64,000 nt of DNA, from contig CAVVYW010000005.1 of NCBI GenBank assembly GCA_963752605.1, forward strand, positions 620,001 to 684,000, read 5' to 3'. Under the pieces are notes generated by a model. The model worked only from the letters and a program-made list of their open reading frames with translations, was not told the origin of the DNA and did no database searches. Position numbers and translations under genes: made by a program. Below, piece after piece: positions 45,819-52,629 of this stretch. Each line of letters opens with the position of its first letter. Within the stretch, counting starts at the first letter, position 1. This stretch comes from CAVVYW01 sp963752605. Lineage in GTDB: Bacteria > Actinomycetota > Thermoleophilia > Solirubrobacterales > 70-9.

Positions 45819-46868
45819 CTACCCGCTGCTACCAGCTGCGCTACCAGTCTCGGCTGCGTCGAACTCGAACGCGCCCAGTAGTCGGCGCTTCGCCGCGTCG
45901 ACGCTTGGGTGCCCGTACCGCGCCATGACCAGCGCCCGCCGTCCGTGTGGCCGAGTTGGACCGACACCGCGAAGTGATCGACGCCGAGCTCGAGCAGCTG
46001 CGTCGCGCAGAAGTGGCGCAGATCGTGCCACCGGAACTCGACCCGCGCCGCGGCCTTCACCTTCTGCCATGACCAGCCGTGGGTTCCTTTGAGGAGCGGC
46101 CTGCCCTGGGGCGAGTGGAAAACGAAGGGCGAGCCCTCACGCCGCGGGACCTGGTCCAGGACCTGCGCGGGCGGCAGCAACGGGACGGTGCGGACCCTTC
46201 CGTTCTTCGGCGGGCCCAGCGAGCCGTCGAGCTTCCGCGATCGCTGCACCATGATCTCGTCCTCGCCGACGTCATCCCACTGCAGCGCGAACAGCTCGCC
46301 CTGGCGGAGGCCGGTCCAGGCTGCGAAGGTGATCATGGCCCGCATCTCGGCGCCGTAGCCGCCGAGGACGGTGCAGGCTTCCAGAAGCGCTCGGTAGTCC
46401 TCGGGCGTCGGCGCCGTGATCTCAGGCGCCTTTTCTGTTGCGGGCAGCCGCAGGTTGGCGAATGGGTTTGCCTCGACCAGCCCGACGTTGCGGGCATCCT
46501 CGTACATCGTTCCGATCACGCGCGAAACGTTGCGCGGCACCGTGAGCGCCCAGATCCTCGCCGCTCAACCGTTCCACCTCGCCGATCGGAGTCGGCCCGA
46601 AGTGCTCGGCGAAGCGCCGCGCCGCGGTCTCGTAGAGCCTGCGCGTCGACGCAGCGTTCCGCGGCCACTCGACAAGCCAGCGCTCCGCGAAGCTGGCGCA
46701 GGTCTCGTCAGTGGCTCGCGAATCCAAGCGATCGCGATAGCGCCGCTCAGCTTCGCGGGCCGCCGTCTTGGTCGACCAAGGCCCGTCCGCGACCCAGACC
46801 TGCTCGCCATCGAGCTGGAACTTGGCGACCCACTTCCCCGACCCCTTCGGGCGCTCGAAGACGCTCAC
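45819..46868 (-). CDS. Tyrosine-type site-specific integrase, two frameshifts
   Basis: Catalyses recombination between the element and the tRNA site. Start ATG 46868 (MSVFERPKGSGKWVAKFQLD, an AP2-like arm-binding domain), then a core-binding domain (ATDETCASFAERWLVEWPRN). The frame changes near 46556 and continues TVPRNVSRVIGTMYEDARNV. The catalytic residues are Arg in WTGLRQGELFAL, the His-x2-Arg of WHDLRHFCATQL, and His in LGHTDGG. A second break near 45940 is followed by ALVMARYGHPSVDAAKRRLL, which holds the nucleophile Tyr. Joined length is about 350 residues. Both breaks are single bases and may be sequence errors. Transcription points to the left att site. Confidence 0.85.
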
Positions 46869-47074
46869 GCGGCCACCCCTCCCTTTCGCGGTCGCAGTGG
46901 GATCACGTTGTCAGGCGATTCATCGTGGCCGGCCAGCGCGGCCTCGACTTGACTCATCACGTATCGATTCTGCCCGCCGACCCGGATGCAGGGCAAGTGC
47001 AATCGCTCGATGGTGCGAGTGGAGACCCGCAGCTTGCGAGCAACCTCCGCCTTCGTCAGCCACGGCTCGGTCAC
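46865..47074 (-). CDS. Excisionase-like HTH protein
   Basis: 69 residues from GTG 47074. A MerR/AlpA-type winged helix: LTKAEVARKLRVSTRTIERL followed by LPCIRVGGQNRYVMSQVEAA, then a short basic tail. Proteins of this size next to integrases act as Xis, directing excision, or as repressors. Its stop overlaps the integrase start by 4 nt, so the two are co-translated. Confidence 0.82.
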   Translation of the reverse strand: MTEPWLTKAEVARKLRVSTRTIERLHLPCIRVGGQNRYVMSQVEAALAGHDESPDNVIPLRPRKGGVAA

Positions 47075-47102
47075 ACCCGCCCCCTATCCCGACCTACCTG
47101 CG

Positions 47103-47189
47103 ACGGTAGCGACGGCGGCGCGGTAGTCAACCCCCGAAGGGGGTCGGGCCGAAGGCCCTTGACGACCGCGCCTGAGCCGTCGCTAGGCT
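47103..47189. promoter_or_regulatory. Back-to-back promoters in the element
   Basis: The leftward promoter for xis-int has -35 TTGACT (minus strand, 47125-47130), spacer 16 and -10 TACCGT (47103-47108). The rightward promoter has -35 TTGACG (47159-47164), spacer 19 and -10 TAGGCT (47184-47189). The two -35 boxes face away from each other and are separated by 28 bp made almost entirely of two palindromes. This is the layout of a two-way switch like those of temperate phages. Confidence 0.5.
47130..47158. repeat. Tandem palindromes with GAA centres between the divergent promoters
   Basis: Two adjacent perfect inverted repeats share the loop GAA: accccc-gaa-gggggt (47130-47144) and gggcc-gaa-ggccc (47146-47158). 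They fill the gap between the -35 boxes and could be paired operators for one regulator, or RNA hairpins in a longer transcript. There are no T-runs after them, so they are not terminators. Confidence 0.6.
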
Positions 47190-47523
47190 GGCGAGCAGGT
47201 CGGGGCAGTTGGAGTGTCAGAAGGGCGTGGAGGGACCGCTGGCTGCGCTCCCAGGCGATGTATCTACGCCGTCCCCAGAGGCACCCGCCCAGACCGCGCC
47301 GCAATCTGACCACGCCCAGATGCCGCACGCTGTTCCTCTGTTCTCTTCCTCTGACCGGCATCTCTTCCACCGCAAGACGTTCCTGCCACCGCCGACGTTC
47401 CACCTCCCAAATCGCCACCAACGCCCCACGCCCGACGACTGCACCCGACCCCGGTATCGAACATCGTGAGAGGCCGGGGTCGGGGGCAAAAGGAGGGCTC
47501 AAACCGCATAATCATGCGAAGTT
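47190..47523 (+). ncRNA. Candidate short transcript of unknown nature in the element
   Basis: The stretch lies between a candidate rightward promoter and a good rightward terminator, giving an RNA of about 355 nt. It is part of a 638-bp gap (47075-47712) without a convincing gene. A TTG-started frame of 86 codons (47209-47469) exists, but its composition (Pro, His, Ser, Arg) does not look protein-coding. A strong Shine-Dalgarno-like AAAAGGAGG sits near 47490, with the first ATG about 17 nt downstream. A regulatory RNA is the simplest reading. Confidence 0.35.
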
Positions 47524-47552
47524 GCTGGTGCAACCCCATGCACCAGCTTTTT
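47524..47552 (+). terminator. Orphan Rho-independent terminator
   Basis: A perfect 9-bp stem, gctggtgca with tgcaccagc, has a 6-nt loop (47524-47547) followed by ttttt (47548-47552). It is oriented rightwards, and no recognised rightward gene ends before it in the element. It supports a transcript starting near 47196. Confidence 0.7.
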
Positions 47553-47712
47553 GACCAGCCATCGACCCCTCAGAAAGCCGAGCTCCTCGTCCAAGCCGCG
47601 TGGGATGGACTACCGCTTTGCATGGAAAGCGCATTGATTGGACGGCCCCCAACGCCAGGGGGCGCGCACCTGAGACGCGCCTGGTCAGGCGGTGGGAGAG
47701 AATGCTCCCGAG

Positions 47713-48093
47713 GTGAAGGAGGCGACCATCCACTTCGACGGCGGCGGCCAGAGTTCCGGCCCGGTGACGGCTGCCTGCATTGTCAAGTTGAGTGACGGCT
47801 CCGAATACGAGCGGGTCAAGCGTTTCGACCACGGGACCCACAACTTCGCCGAGTACCACGCCCTAATACTCGGCCTGCGCCTGGCGCGCAAGCACGACGC
47901 GCGGAAGGTGGTGGTCAAGGGGGACTCGAGGCTCGTGGTGAACCAAGTCAACGGCGAGTGGAAGACGAAGCATCCAACGCTGCAGCCTCTGCGGGCGAAG
48001 GCATGCGATCTGTTGGAGCAGTTCGACGACTGGTGCGTCAAGTGGATCCCGCGGGCGGAGAACCGGCGCGCCGACAAGCTGGGTCGGGGGTGA
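47713..48093 (+). CDS. RNase HI-like protein carried by the element
   Basis: 126 residues from GTG 47713 (an in-frame GTG at 47692 is less likely; GGGAGAG lies about 12 nt before 47713). It has the RNase HI order with all four acidic positions: Asp9 (IHFDGGGQ), Glu47 (HNFAEYHALILGL), Asp71 (VVVKGDSRLVVNQV), Asp121 (ENRRADKLGRG). It should cut the RNA strand of RNA:DNA hybrids. It resembles the chromosomal protein at 52116-52520 in order and length but differs in wording, so it is not a recent copy. There are no partner genes of known function. Confidence 0.82.
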   Translation: MKEATIHFDGGGQSSGPVTAACIVKLSDGSEYERVKRFDHGTHNFAEYHALILGLRLARKHDARKVVVKGDSRLVVNQVNGEWKTKHPTLQPLRAKACDLLEQFDDWCVKWIPRAENRRADKLGRG

Positions 48094-48157
48094 TGAGGAG
48101 AGGATCGAATCCCGTGCGCTACTTGACGGCGACTACCGCTTTGGACGAGGAGCGGCA

Positions 48158-48646
48158 CTAGGCGGTCCGTCGCTTGGTCAGCTCCTCGGCAAGCTTCTGG
48201 CGCTCGCGCCGTGTTGCCGCGTGCTCAAGGGCGCGCTCGCGAGCATTTGGAAGCGCTGCCTTGATCCCCTCCAAGGACGTTATGTCCGAGTCCGTGCACT
48301 TCTCCCCAGGATCGTGCTCGCGGATCGTTCTCTCGAGGTTGCTGTAGAGGCCGTCGACCAGCGCCCATTCCCACGCCTCCACACCTGCTGCAAACGCTTC
48401 GCGTTGCATAGTCCAAGTCGCGCTCATCCGCTGCACGAGCTCGCGAGCGTCGATGCGATCAGGCCAGACCTGGTTCTTCAGCACGGTGTCCACCAAGCCC
48501 TCAATCACGTACAGATCGCCGAGAATGAGCCTCGCTGCCACGCGCACCCCCGTCTTGCGGCGCGCCCGGATCTCCCAAGCTGTCGCTCCGCCTGTCGCAG
48601 CGGCGCCGACAATCGCGCCGAGCACAACCAAGGCGAACTCCTCCAT
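48158..48646 (-). CDS. Single-TM protein of unknown function (element cargo)
   Basis: 162 residues. The N-terminal hydrophobic helix FALVVLGAIVGAAATGGATA (about 4-24) is followed by a helical cytoplasmic region with WPDRIDARELVQRMSATWTM, EAWEWALVDGLYSNLERTIR and a basic tail. The layout (N-terminal anchor plus helical body) recalls small membrane-bound effector or immunity proteins, but no family is recognised. Confidence 0.6.
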   Translation of the reverse strand: MEEFALVVLGAIVGAAATGGATAWEIRARRKTGVRVAARLILGDLYVIEGLVDTVLKNQVWPDRIDARELVQRMSATWTMQREAFAAGVEAWEWALVDGLYSNLERTIREHDPGEKCTDSDITSLEGIKAALPNARERALEHAATRRERQKLAEELTKRRTA

Positions 48647-48731
48647 GGCTCACATTCTGCCGCGGACCGCGGCCTTTCGTCCAAGGGGGTATCTCCTCAC
48701 GCTGGTGCACGCTTTGGTCGATCATGGAGGC

Positions 48732-49250
48732 ATGGTCGAGCCCTCGGCGCCTTCCCACACCCTGGGCCTGCACAGCACGGGTCGGATCGTGAAAGGCGCC
48801 ATTGCTCTCCTCCTCCTCGGAGCAGTGGCAATCCTCGCTGCCCTAGAGGTCGGGCCCGTGGGCCTGGCGATTGTCGCCCTCCTCCTCTTCGTCGTGATCT
48901 GGGTGCTGCTCTACCAGTGGCAGCTGCACCGCGGCCTCACGACTGCCCGCGAACTGCTTCAGGGCGAGCGGATGTTCTCAGCCGCCGGTGTCGAGGGCGA
49001 TTTGCTTTGGTGGCTGGGGCGAGCAGTCTTGGTGGCGGCAAGCCCATCGGAGACCGTTGCTCTCCGGATGAGCTTCACGCGCATCCAGATGCTGTGGCGA
49101 GCGCCGTGTGAGAAGGTCCGCCTGCTGCAGCTGCTGCCGGCACGCCGGTCGAGTAAGTGGTCGATCGAGGCAGAGGGCCACCGGCTGACCCTGCGGACCT
49201 CGAAAGAGGAGGCGGCCGAGGCGGCCAGTTTCTTCGTCGAATCGGTCTAA
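48732..49250 (+). CDS. Two-TM protein with a C-terminal soluble domain (element cargo)
   Basis: 172 residues from ATG 48732, inside a longer open frame. Two close membrane helices (GAIALLLLGAVAILAALEV and GLAIVALLLFVVIWVLLYQW, about 21-65) are followed by a soluble domain of about 105 residues with ELLQGERMFSAAGVEGDLLW and WSIEAEGHRLTLRTSKEEAA. The two-helix hairpin plus small beta-rich domain resembles PH-like bacterial membrane proteins only loosely. It is divergent from the gene at 48158-48646. Confidence 0.6.
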   Translation: MVEPSAPSHTLGLHSTGRIVKGAIALLLLGAVAILAALEVGPVGLAIVALLLFVVIWVLLYQWQLHRGLTTARELLQGERMFSAAGVEGDLLWWLGRAVLVAASPSETVALRMSFTRIQMLWRAPCEKVRLLQLLPARRSSKWSIEAEGHRLTLRTSKEEAAEAASFFVESV

Positions 49251-49286
49251 CCCCGCTTCTCGTCCGAAGCGTGAGCTTTGACCTAC

Positions 49287-49547
49287 TCAGGCGGCCCGGG
49301 CGATCAGTACCCCGACCCCGATCAGAAGTGGCGCGCTCGCAACCGCGAGAAGTGCCAGCGGCGGTATACGCCAACCGAATAGATGCAGTTCCTGTACGAC
49401 ATATTCCGGTTCTGAGAGCGAGATCACGATGGCCCCGATGCCGATGATGATTCCGACCCAATTTCCCGCAGCTATGCCCCCTCCCACATAGCCAGCCCCG
49501 AGCAAGAAGAAGCCATACCTCGCAATCTTCAGCTGTCGGCCGCTCAT
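49287..49547 (-). CDS. Small membrane protein (element cargo)
   Basis: About 86 residues from ATG 49547 (MSGRQLKIARYGFFLLGAGY); in-frame starts at 49574 and 49595 are possible. It has three hydrophobic helices with a conserved-looking Gly-rich middle (AAGNWVGIIIGIGAIVISLS) and a C-terminal helix (LALLAVASAPLLIGVGVLIA). Function unknown. The coding region is richer in A and T than neighbouring chromosomal genes. Confidence 0.5.
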   Translation of the reverse strand: MSGRQLKIARYGFFLLGAGYVGGGIAAGNWVGIIIGIGAIVISLSEPEYVVQELHLFGWRIPPLALLAVASAPLLIGVGVLIARAA

Positions 49548-49686
49548 GTCAGGCGGCCCGCCCTGATGGGTCATCCCTTGAATATCGACGGCCACAGCAC
49601 AAAGGTTGAAGCTCCCACATGGCTTCCCGCGAAAGGAGTCGCGCGTGTCAGTTCATTGGGGAAGCCGCTGGACCTCTCGATCGCGT

Positions 49687-49869
49687 CTAGCGGCTACGAG
49701 GGTCGAACCGCAACAAGAGTGCACCGCAGATGGCGATCAGCGCAAGGCCGATTGTGAAGCTCACGCCATTGCCCCATCCATCTGTCAAGAGCGGGATAAG
49801 CACGTAAGCGGTCCCGGTGAATAACCCCCAAACCAGCAGAGCGGCGACGAGCCATCTGACTGCTGTCAT
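49687..49869 (-). CDS. Small two-helix membrane protein (element cargo)
   Basis: About 60 residues from ATG 49869 (MTAVRWLVAALLVWGLFTGT; an ATG at 49878 is also possible), with helices WLVAALLVWGLFTGTAYVLI and VSFTIGLALIAICGALLLRF and a basic end. No known family. The 120 bp before it and the region up to tRNA-Val (49870-50202) show no further convincing gene. Confidence 0.45.
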   Translation of the reverse strand: MTAVRWLVAALLVWGLFTGTAYVLIPLLTDGWGNGVSFTIGLALIAICGALLLRFDPRSR

Positions 49870-50202
49870 CCCTGCCATCGTCGGCAACGTCAGCGGCAAA
49901 CTTGAGGCGTCATCCGCCTTGCTCGCGACTTGGAGGAACACTCTGGTTCGGTTGCGCCCTAATGCGCGAGAAGGAGCAGCATCGGCGTTGACTCCGCGCT
50001 TTCCCATGCAAAGCGGTAATCCGCGCGGCACTGGTAGCAGGCAGCTCTGCGACCAGACTCCAGTTACCACCTTGCTACCAGTTGGCCGCCGGACGGGCTC
50101 AGGGGGCGAGAAACGGCCGCTGGCGATCTGTCGAGGAATGTGCCCAAACGCGGGGACAACTCGGGTGCGTCGGGATCTGTCGCGATCTGAGGAAAGACCT
50201 GA

Positions 50203-50222
50203 CCGATGGGCGCTACTGGGCT
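50203..50222. repeat. Right attachment repeat (att core, tRNA copy)
   Basis: Identical to 45762-45781. It covers the acceptor-stem 3' strand and part of the T arm of tRNA-Val plus 4 bp beyond the gene, so integration restored an intact tRNA. Confidence 0.85.
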
Positions 50223-50279
50223 CGAACCAGTGACCTCCAGCTTGTCGAGCTGGCGCTCTCCCAACTGAGCTAAGCGCCC
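50207..50279 (-). tRNA. tRNA-Val (GAC)
   Basis: 73 nt without encoded CCA. The 7-bp acceptor stem pairs GGGCGCT with AGCGCCC. The D arm is TAGCTCAGTTGGGAGAGC, the anticodon loop TCGACAA gives GAC, and the T arm has GGTTCGAGCC. The discriminator is A. Confidence 0.95.
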
Positions 50280-50308
50280 GGGAGTCGAAAGTTAGCAGCG
50301 GGTTCGAG

Positions 50309-51304
50309 CTACGCGACAGGCGCGGTGGGCGCCTTGATGGCCGTATCCGGGTCGGGCAGGATGCCCTTGGCCCGCATGGTGATCTTGAAGGTCTCCAGCG
50401 TGTCGAACTTCGGCTGCCAGTCGGTCTCGGACTTGAGCTTCTCGGTCGAGACCACCCAGGGGTACCTGATGAAGTCGAGGTTGCCCGGGGGCGCCTCGGT
50501 CCGCGGCACGTGCAGCCTCCACATGAGGCCGTTGAAGCGCTTCATGTTCTTCAGTGAGAGCTGGCGCGTCTTCTTTCCGAGCAGCTCCGCGGCGCGCCCC
50601 CAGGTCAACGTGCCGTCGCCGGCGAGGTTGAAGGCGCCGGGGCACTTGCCGTCGAGCAGCGCGATCAGCGCGGTGGCGACGTCCTCCTCGTGGACGAGCT
50701 GGAACTCCTCGTCGACCCCGTCCAGGATCGGGACGAACGGGTTGTTCTCGAAGCTGCGGACGATGTAGTTGTCCACGCTCGGGCCGAACACGATGGAGGG
50801 CCGGACGATGGTCATCACCCGGTCGGGGTGCTGCGCGGCCCAGAGCTGGCAGAGGCGATCCGCCTCGGCCTTGTCCCTGGCGTACGGGAAGTCGGGAACG
50901 CCGCGGACCGGCCAGTCCTCGGCGATCGGCTTGGGGTTGTCCGGGAAGGCGCCGTAGGCAGTGGCCGAGGTGGTGACCATGACCTGCTGCGTCCCGGCGT
51001 CCGAGGCGGCCTTGAGGGTCGCCTGGGCCCCGTTGACGTCGACGTCGTACATCATCGCGTCGTCGCGGATCGGGTTGAGGATGAAGGCCAGGTGGATGAG
51101 CGCGTCGATCTCGTGCCGCTCGAGCAGCTGGCGGATCATCGCGCCGTCGCGGACGTCGCCCTTGACGAACTCGTGCTTCGGCCAGTGCCGCGGGGGCGGC
51201 TTGATGTCGACGGCGACGATCTTCTCGGTCTCGTCGCGGGCCGAGAGCTCGTCGGTGAGCGCTCCGCCGATGTAGCCCGAGCCGCCGGTGATCAGATAGC
51301 GCAC
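50309..51304 (-). CDS. NAD-dependent epimerase/dehydratase family protein (SDR)
   Basis: 331 residues from GTG 51304. The NAD motif is YLITGGSGYIGGALTDELSA. The SDR core has LIHLAFILNPIRDDAMMYDV (substrate-side His in place of the usual HLAA pattern) and VTTSATAYGAF, then FPYARDKAEADRLCQLWAAQ (Tyr-x3-Lys). It lies outside the glycan locus, next to tRNA-Val. It could act on a sugar nucleotide or other NAD(P)-linked substrate. Confidence 0.8.
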   Translation of the reverse strand: MRYLITGGSGYIGGALTDELSARDETEKIVAVDIKPPPRHWPKHEFVKGDVRDGAMIRQLLERHEIDALIHLAFILNPIRDDAMMYDVDVNGAQATLKAASDAGTQQVMVTTSATAYGAFPDNPKPIAEDWPVRGVPDFPYARDKAEADRLCQLWAAQHPDRVMTIVRPSIVFGPSVDNYIVRSFENNPFVPILDGVDEEFQLVHEEDVATALIALLDGKCPGAFNLAGDGTLTWGRAAELLGKKTRQLSLKNMKRFNGLMWRLHVPRTEAPPGNLDFIRYPWVVSTEKLKSETDWQPKFDTLETFKITMRAKGILPDPDTAIKAPTAPVA

Positions 51305-51433
51305 ACCGGCATCCTATCCTGGCTCGGCGGCCAGGAAGTTGCGAGCGACCGCTCACTTTTGGGGGTTCGGGCGCCCGCAAGATTTACGCCGGAAGCCGCG
51401 AACAAGTGCAACTAAAGCCAAAAAGGAGTGTTA

Positions 51434-51487
51434 GTGTCTCTTAGCAGCGCTCAAGTCGCACGGTCAAACCGCCGACCTGAGACATAA
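51434..51487 (+). CDS. Possible 17-residue peptide
   Basis: GTG 51434 is preceded by AAAAAGGAG with a 5-nt spacer, the best ribosome-binding site in this region. The frame ends in TAA after 17 residues (MSLSSAQVARSNRRPET). It lies at the 5' end of a structured stretch that ends in a terminator, with no further gene on this strand. It is either a small protein, a leader peptide or chance. Confidence 0.35.
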   Translation: MSLSSAQVARSNRRPET

Positions 51488-51548
51488 GACTTGAAGGACC
51501 GACGGGCCAGGAAGATTCTTTCTGGCGGCACGTCCTTTCGGAAACCAA

Positions 51549-51571
51549 GGGCCCCTTCCCGGGGCCCTTTT
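51549..51571 (+). terminator. Rho-independent terminator
   Basis: GGGCCCC (51549-51555), loop TTCCC, GGGGCCC (51561-51567), then TTTT (51568-51571). It is oriented rightwards and followed by tRNA-Cys on the other strand, so it ends the upstream rightward small transcript. Confidence 0.75.
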
Positions 51572-51582
51572 CCGTTCTGCAG

Positions 51583-51653
51583 AGGCGCCTACCGGAATCG
51601 AACCGGTGTAAACGGCTTTGCAGGCCGCTGCGTAGCCACTCCGCCAAGGCGCC
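51583..51653 (-). tRNA. tRNA-Cys (GCA)
   Basis: 71 nt. The acceptor stem pairs GGCGCCT with AGGCGCC. The anticodon loop CTGCAAA gives GCA, and the T arm has GGTTCGATTCC. The discriminator is T (U), as expected for Cys. CCA is not encoded. Confidence 0.95.
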
Positions 51654-51696
51654 GCGACCATCAAGCGTATCGGCGCGGACGCCTGTCTCAGGGGTC

Positions 51697-51879
51697 TCAG
51701 TCCCGGGCGCGCGAGTGGGCCTGGGCCATCTCGACCAGGGCCCGGCGCCGCATGGAGTCCATCGCCCGCACCTCGGTGGCGATTCGCTTCTGGCGCGGGC
51801 CGAGGATTGCAACGCCGGCGACCCCGACGATCGTGGCCAGCGTCCCGAGCGCGATGATGGCCAAAAAGGCGATGTCCAC
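51697..51879 (-). CDS. Small single-TM protein
   Basis: About 60 residues from GTG 51879. One membrane helix (VDIAFLAIIALGTLATIVGV, continuing AGVAILG) is followed by a basic helix RQKRIATEVRAMDSMRRRAL. It lies between tRNA-Cys and tRNA-Gly. Function unknown. Confidence 0.5.
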   Translation of the reverse strand: MDIAFLAIIALGTLATIVGVAGVAILGPRQKRIATEVRAMDSMRRRALVEMAQAHSRARD

Positions 51880-52004
51880 GCCGCACGCATACCCGCATGT
51901 TCCGCGGAAAAACCCCGATGGCAGGGGGCGGGGGTCCCGGGACCGACTTCCTCTTCGGCGGCACCCCGTCGGCGCCGATCGAGCTGATCGACGACACCTG
52001 GTCA

Positions 52005-52078
52005 AGCGGCTGATGGGATTCGAACCCACGACCTTCTGCATGGCAAGCAGACGCTCTAGCCAACTGAGCTACAGCCGC
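52005..52078 (-). tRNA. tRNA-Gly (GCC)
   Basis: 74 nt. The acceptor stem pairs GCGGCTG with CAGCCGC. The anticodon loop TTGCCAT gives GCC, and the T arm has GGGTTCGAATCCC. CCA is not encoded. Confidence 0.95.
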
Positions 52079-52115
52079 GCGAGAGCCTCAGTATAGGAAG
52101 GCCCGGGCAGGTAGC

Positions 52116-52520
52116 TCAGGCGGAGTCGAGCGCTTCGTTCAGCAGCTCGTCCGCGCGCTCGTTCTCCCCGCGCTTCACGTGCCGGATCGACCATGAGTCA
52201 AAGCCCTCGAGCGCCTTCATAACCTGATCCCGCAGCGGCTTCAGGTGCTCCTGCTTGACCTTGTAGGAGCCCTGGACCTGGCGGACGATCAGCTGCGAGT
52301 CGCCGACCAGATCGAGCTCGTCCGCCCCGAGCTCCCGTGCGAGCTCGACGCCGAGCAGGACCGCGTGATACTCGGCCTCGTTGTTCGTCGCCCTCCCGAT
52401 CACCTCGCTGCGTTCCGTCAGGACCTCCCCATCCGGGTCGGTGGCGACCGCGGCGATCGCCGCGGGGCCCGGGTTGCCCCGGGATCCCCCGTCCACGTTG
52501 ACGGTCACCCGCTTCGCCAC
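52116..52520 (-). CDS. rnhA: Ribonuclease HI family protein
   Basis: 134 residues from GTG 52520. Catalytic Asp10 (VNVDGGSRGNPGPAA), Glu50 (ATNNEAEYHAVLL), Asp74 (DLVGDSQLIVRQVQGSYK) and Asp124 (ENERADELLNEALD). It removes RNA from RNA:DNA hybrids in the cytoplasm. This compact type without the basic protrusion is common in actinobacteria. Only about 4 kb separates it from the element-borne relative. Confidence 0.88.
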   Translation of the reverse strand: MAKRVTVNVDGGSRGNPGPAAIAAVATDPDGEVLTERSEVIGRATNNEAEYHAVLLGVELARELGADELDLVGDSQLIVRQVQGSYKVKQEHLKPLRDQVMKALEGFDSWSIRHVKRGENERADELLNEALDSA

Positions 52521-52629
52521 GGGTGCAAGCTACCGGGAGGAGAACCGGCTTAGCCCGCCCCAAAACTGGGTATGCTCCCCGCGCTTACGACCGTCCGCCA
52601 CCGCGGACGCCATGGAGGGGGTTATCACC

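Larger units (their letters stand above)
45762..50222. mobile_element. Small integrated element at tRNA-Val(GAC)
   Basis: About 4.4 kb bounded by a 20-bp direct repeat, whose right copy forms the 3' end of tRNA-Val. The integrase gene is next to the left repeat and reads towards it, with an excisionase-like gene just upstream. The rest holds an RNase HI-like gene, four small membrane-protein genes and non-coding control DNA. There is no replication, packaging or conjugation gene, so it is a minimal tRNA island, a satellite or a remnant. Several stretches (for example 49260-49990) look richer in A and T than the flanks. Confidence 0.85.
51425..51571 (+). ncRNA. Candidate structured small RNA
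   Basis: About 147 nt that can fold as follows: outer pairing CAAGTC (near 51442) with GACTTG (near 51490), an internal CGGT-CAA-ACCG hairpin, then GGAC...GTCC enclosing a 9-bp hairpin GCCAGGAAG-ATT-CTTTCTGGC, and a terminator. It sits in a 278-bp gap between the SDR gene and tRNA-Cys. I do not recognise an Rfam family. It may carry the 17-codon frame. Confidence 0.45.

Noticed and set aside
45743..46540. Integrase frame reading on through the left att repeat
   Set aside because: Past the catalytic HTDGG the residues no longer match integrases, while another frame supplies RYGHPSVDAAKRRLL with the Tyr; the readthrough is a frameshift artefact.
47130..47158. Tandem hairpins as a transcription terminator
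   Set aside because: Neither strand has a T run after the stems, and the position between two -35 boxes fits operators better.
47071..47502. 143-codon leftward frame overlapping the xis start by 4 nt
   Set aside because: The overlap looks operon-like, but the frame runs across the divergent promoters and both palindromes and its composition is unconvincing.
46079..47554. 491-codon open frame on the + strand across the integrase
   Set aside because: It is antisense to the integrase and xis genes and its composition is not protein-like.
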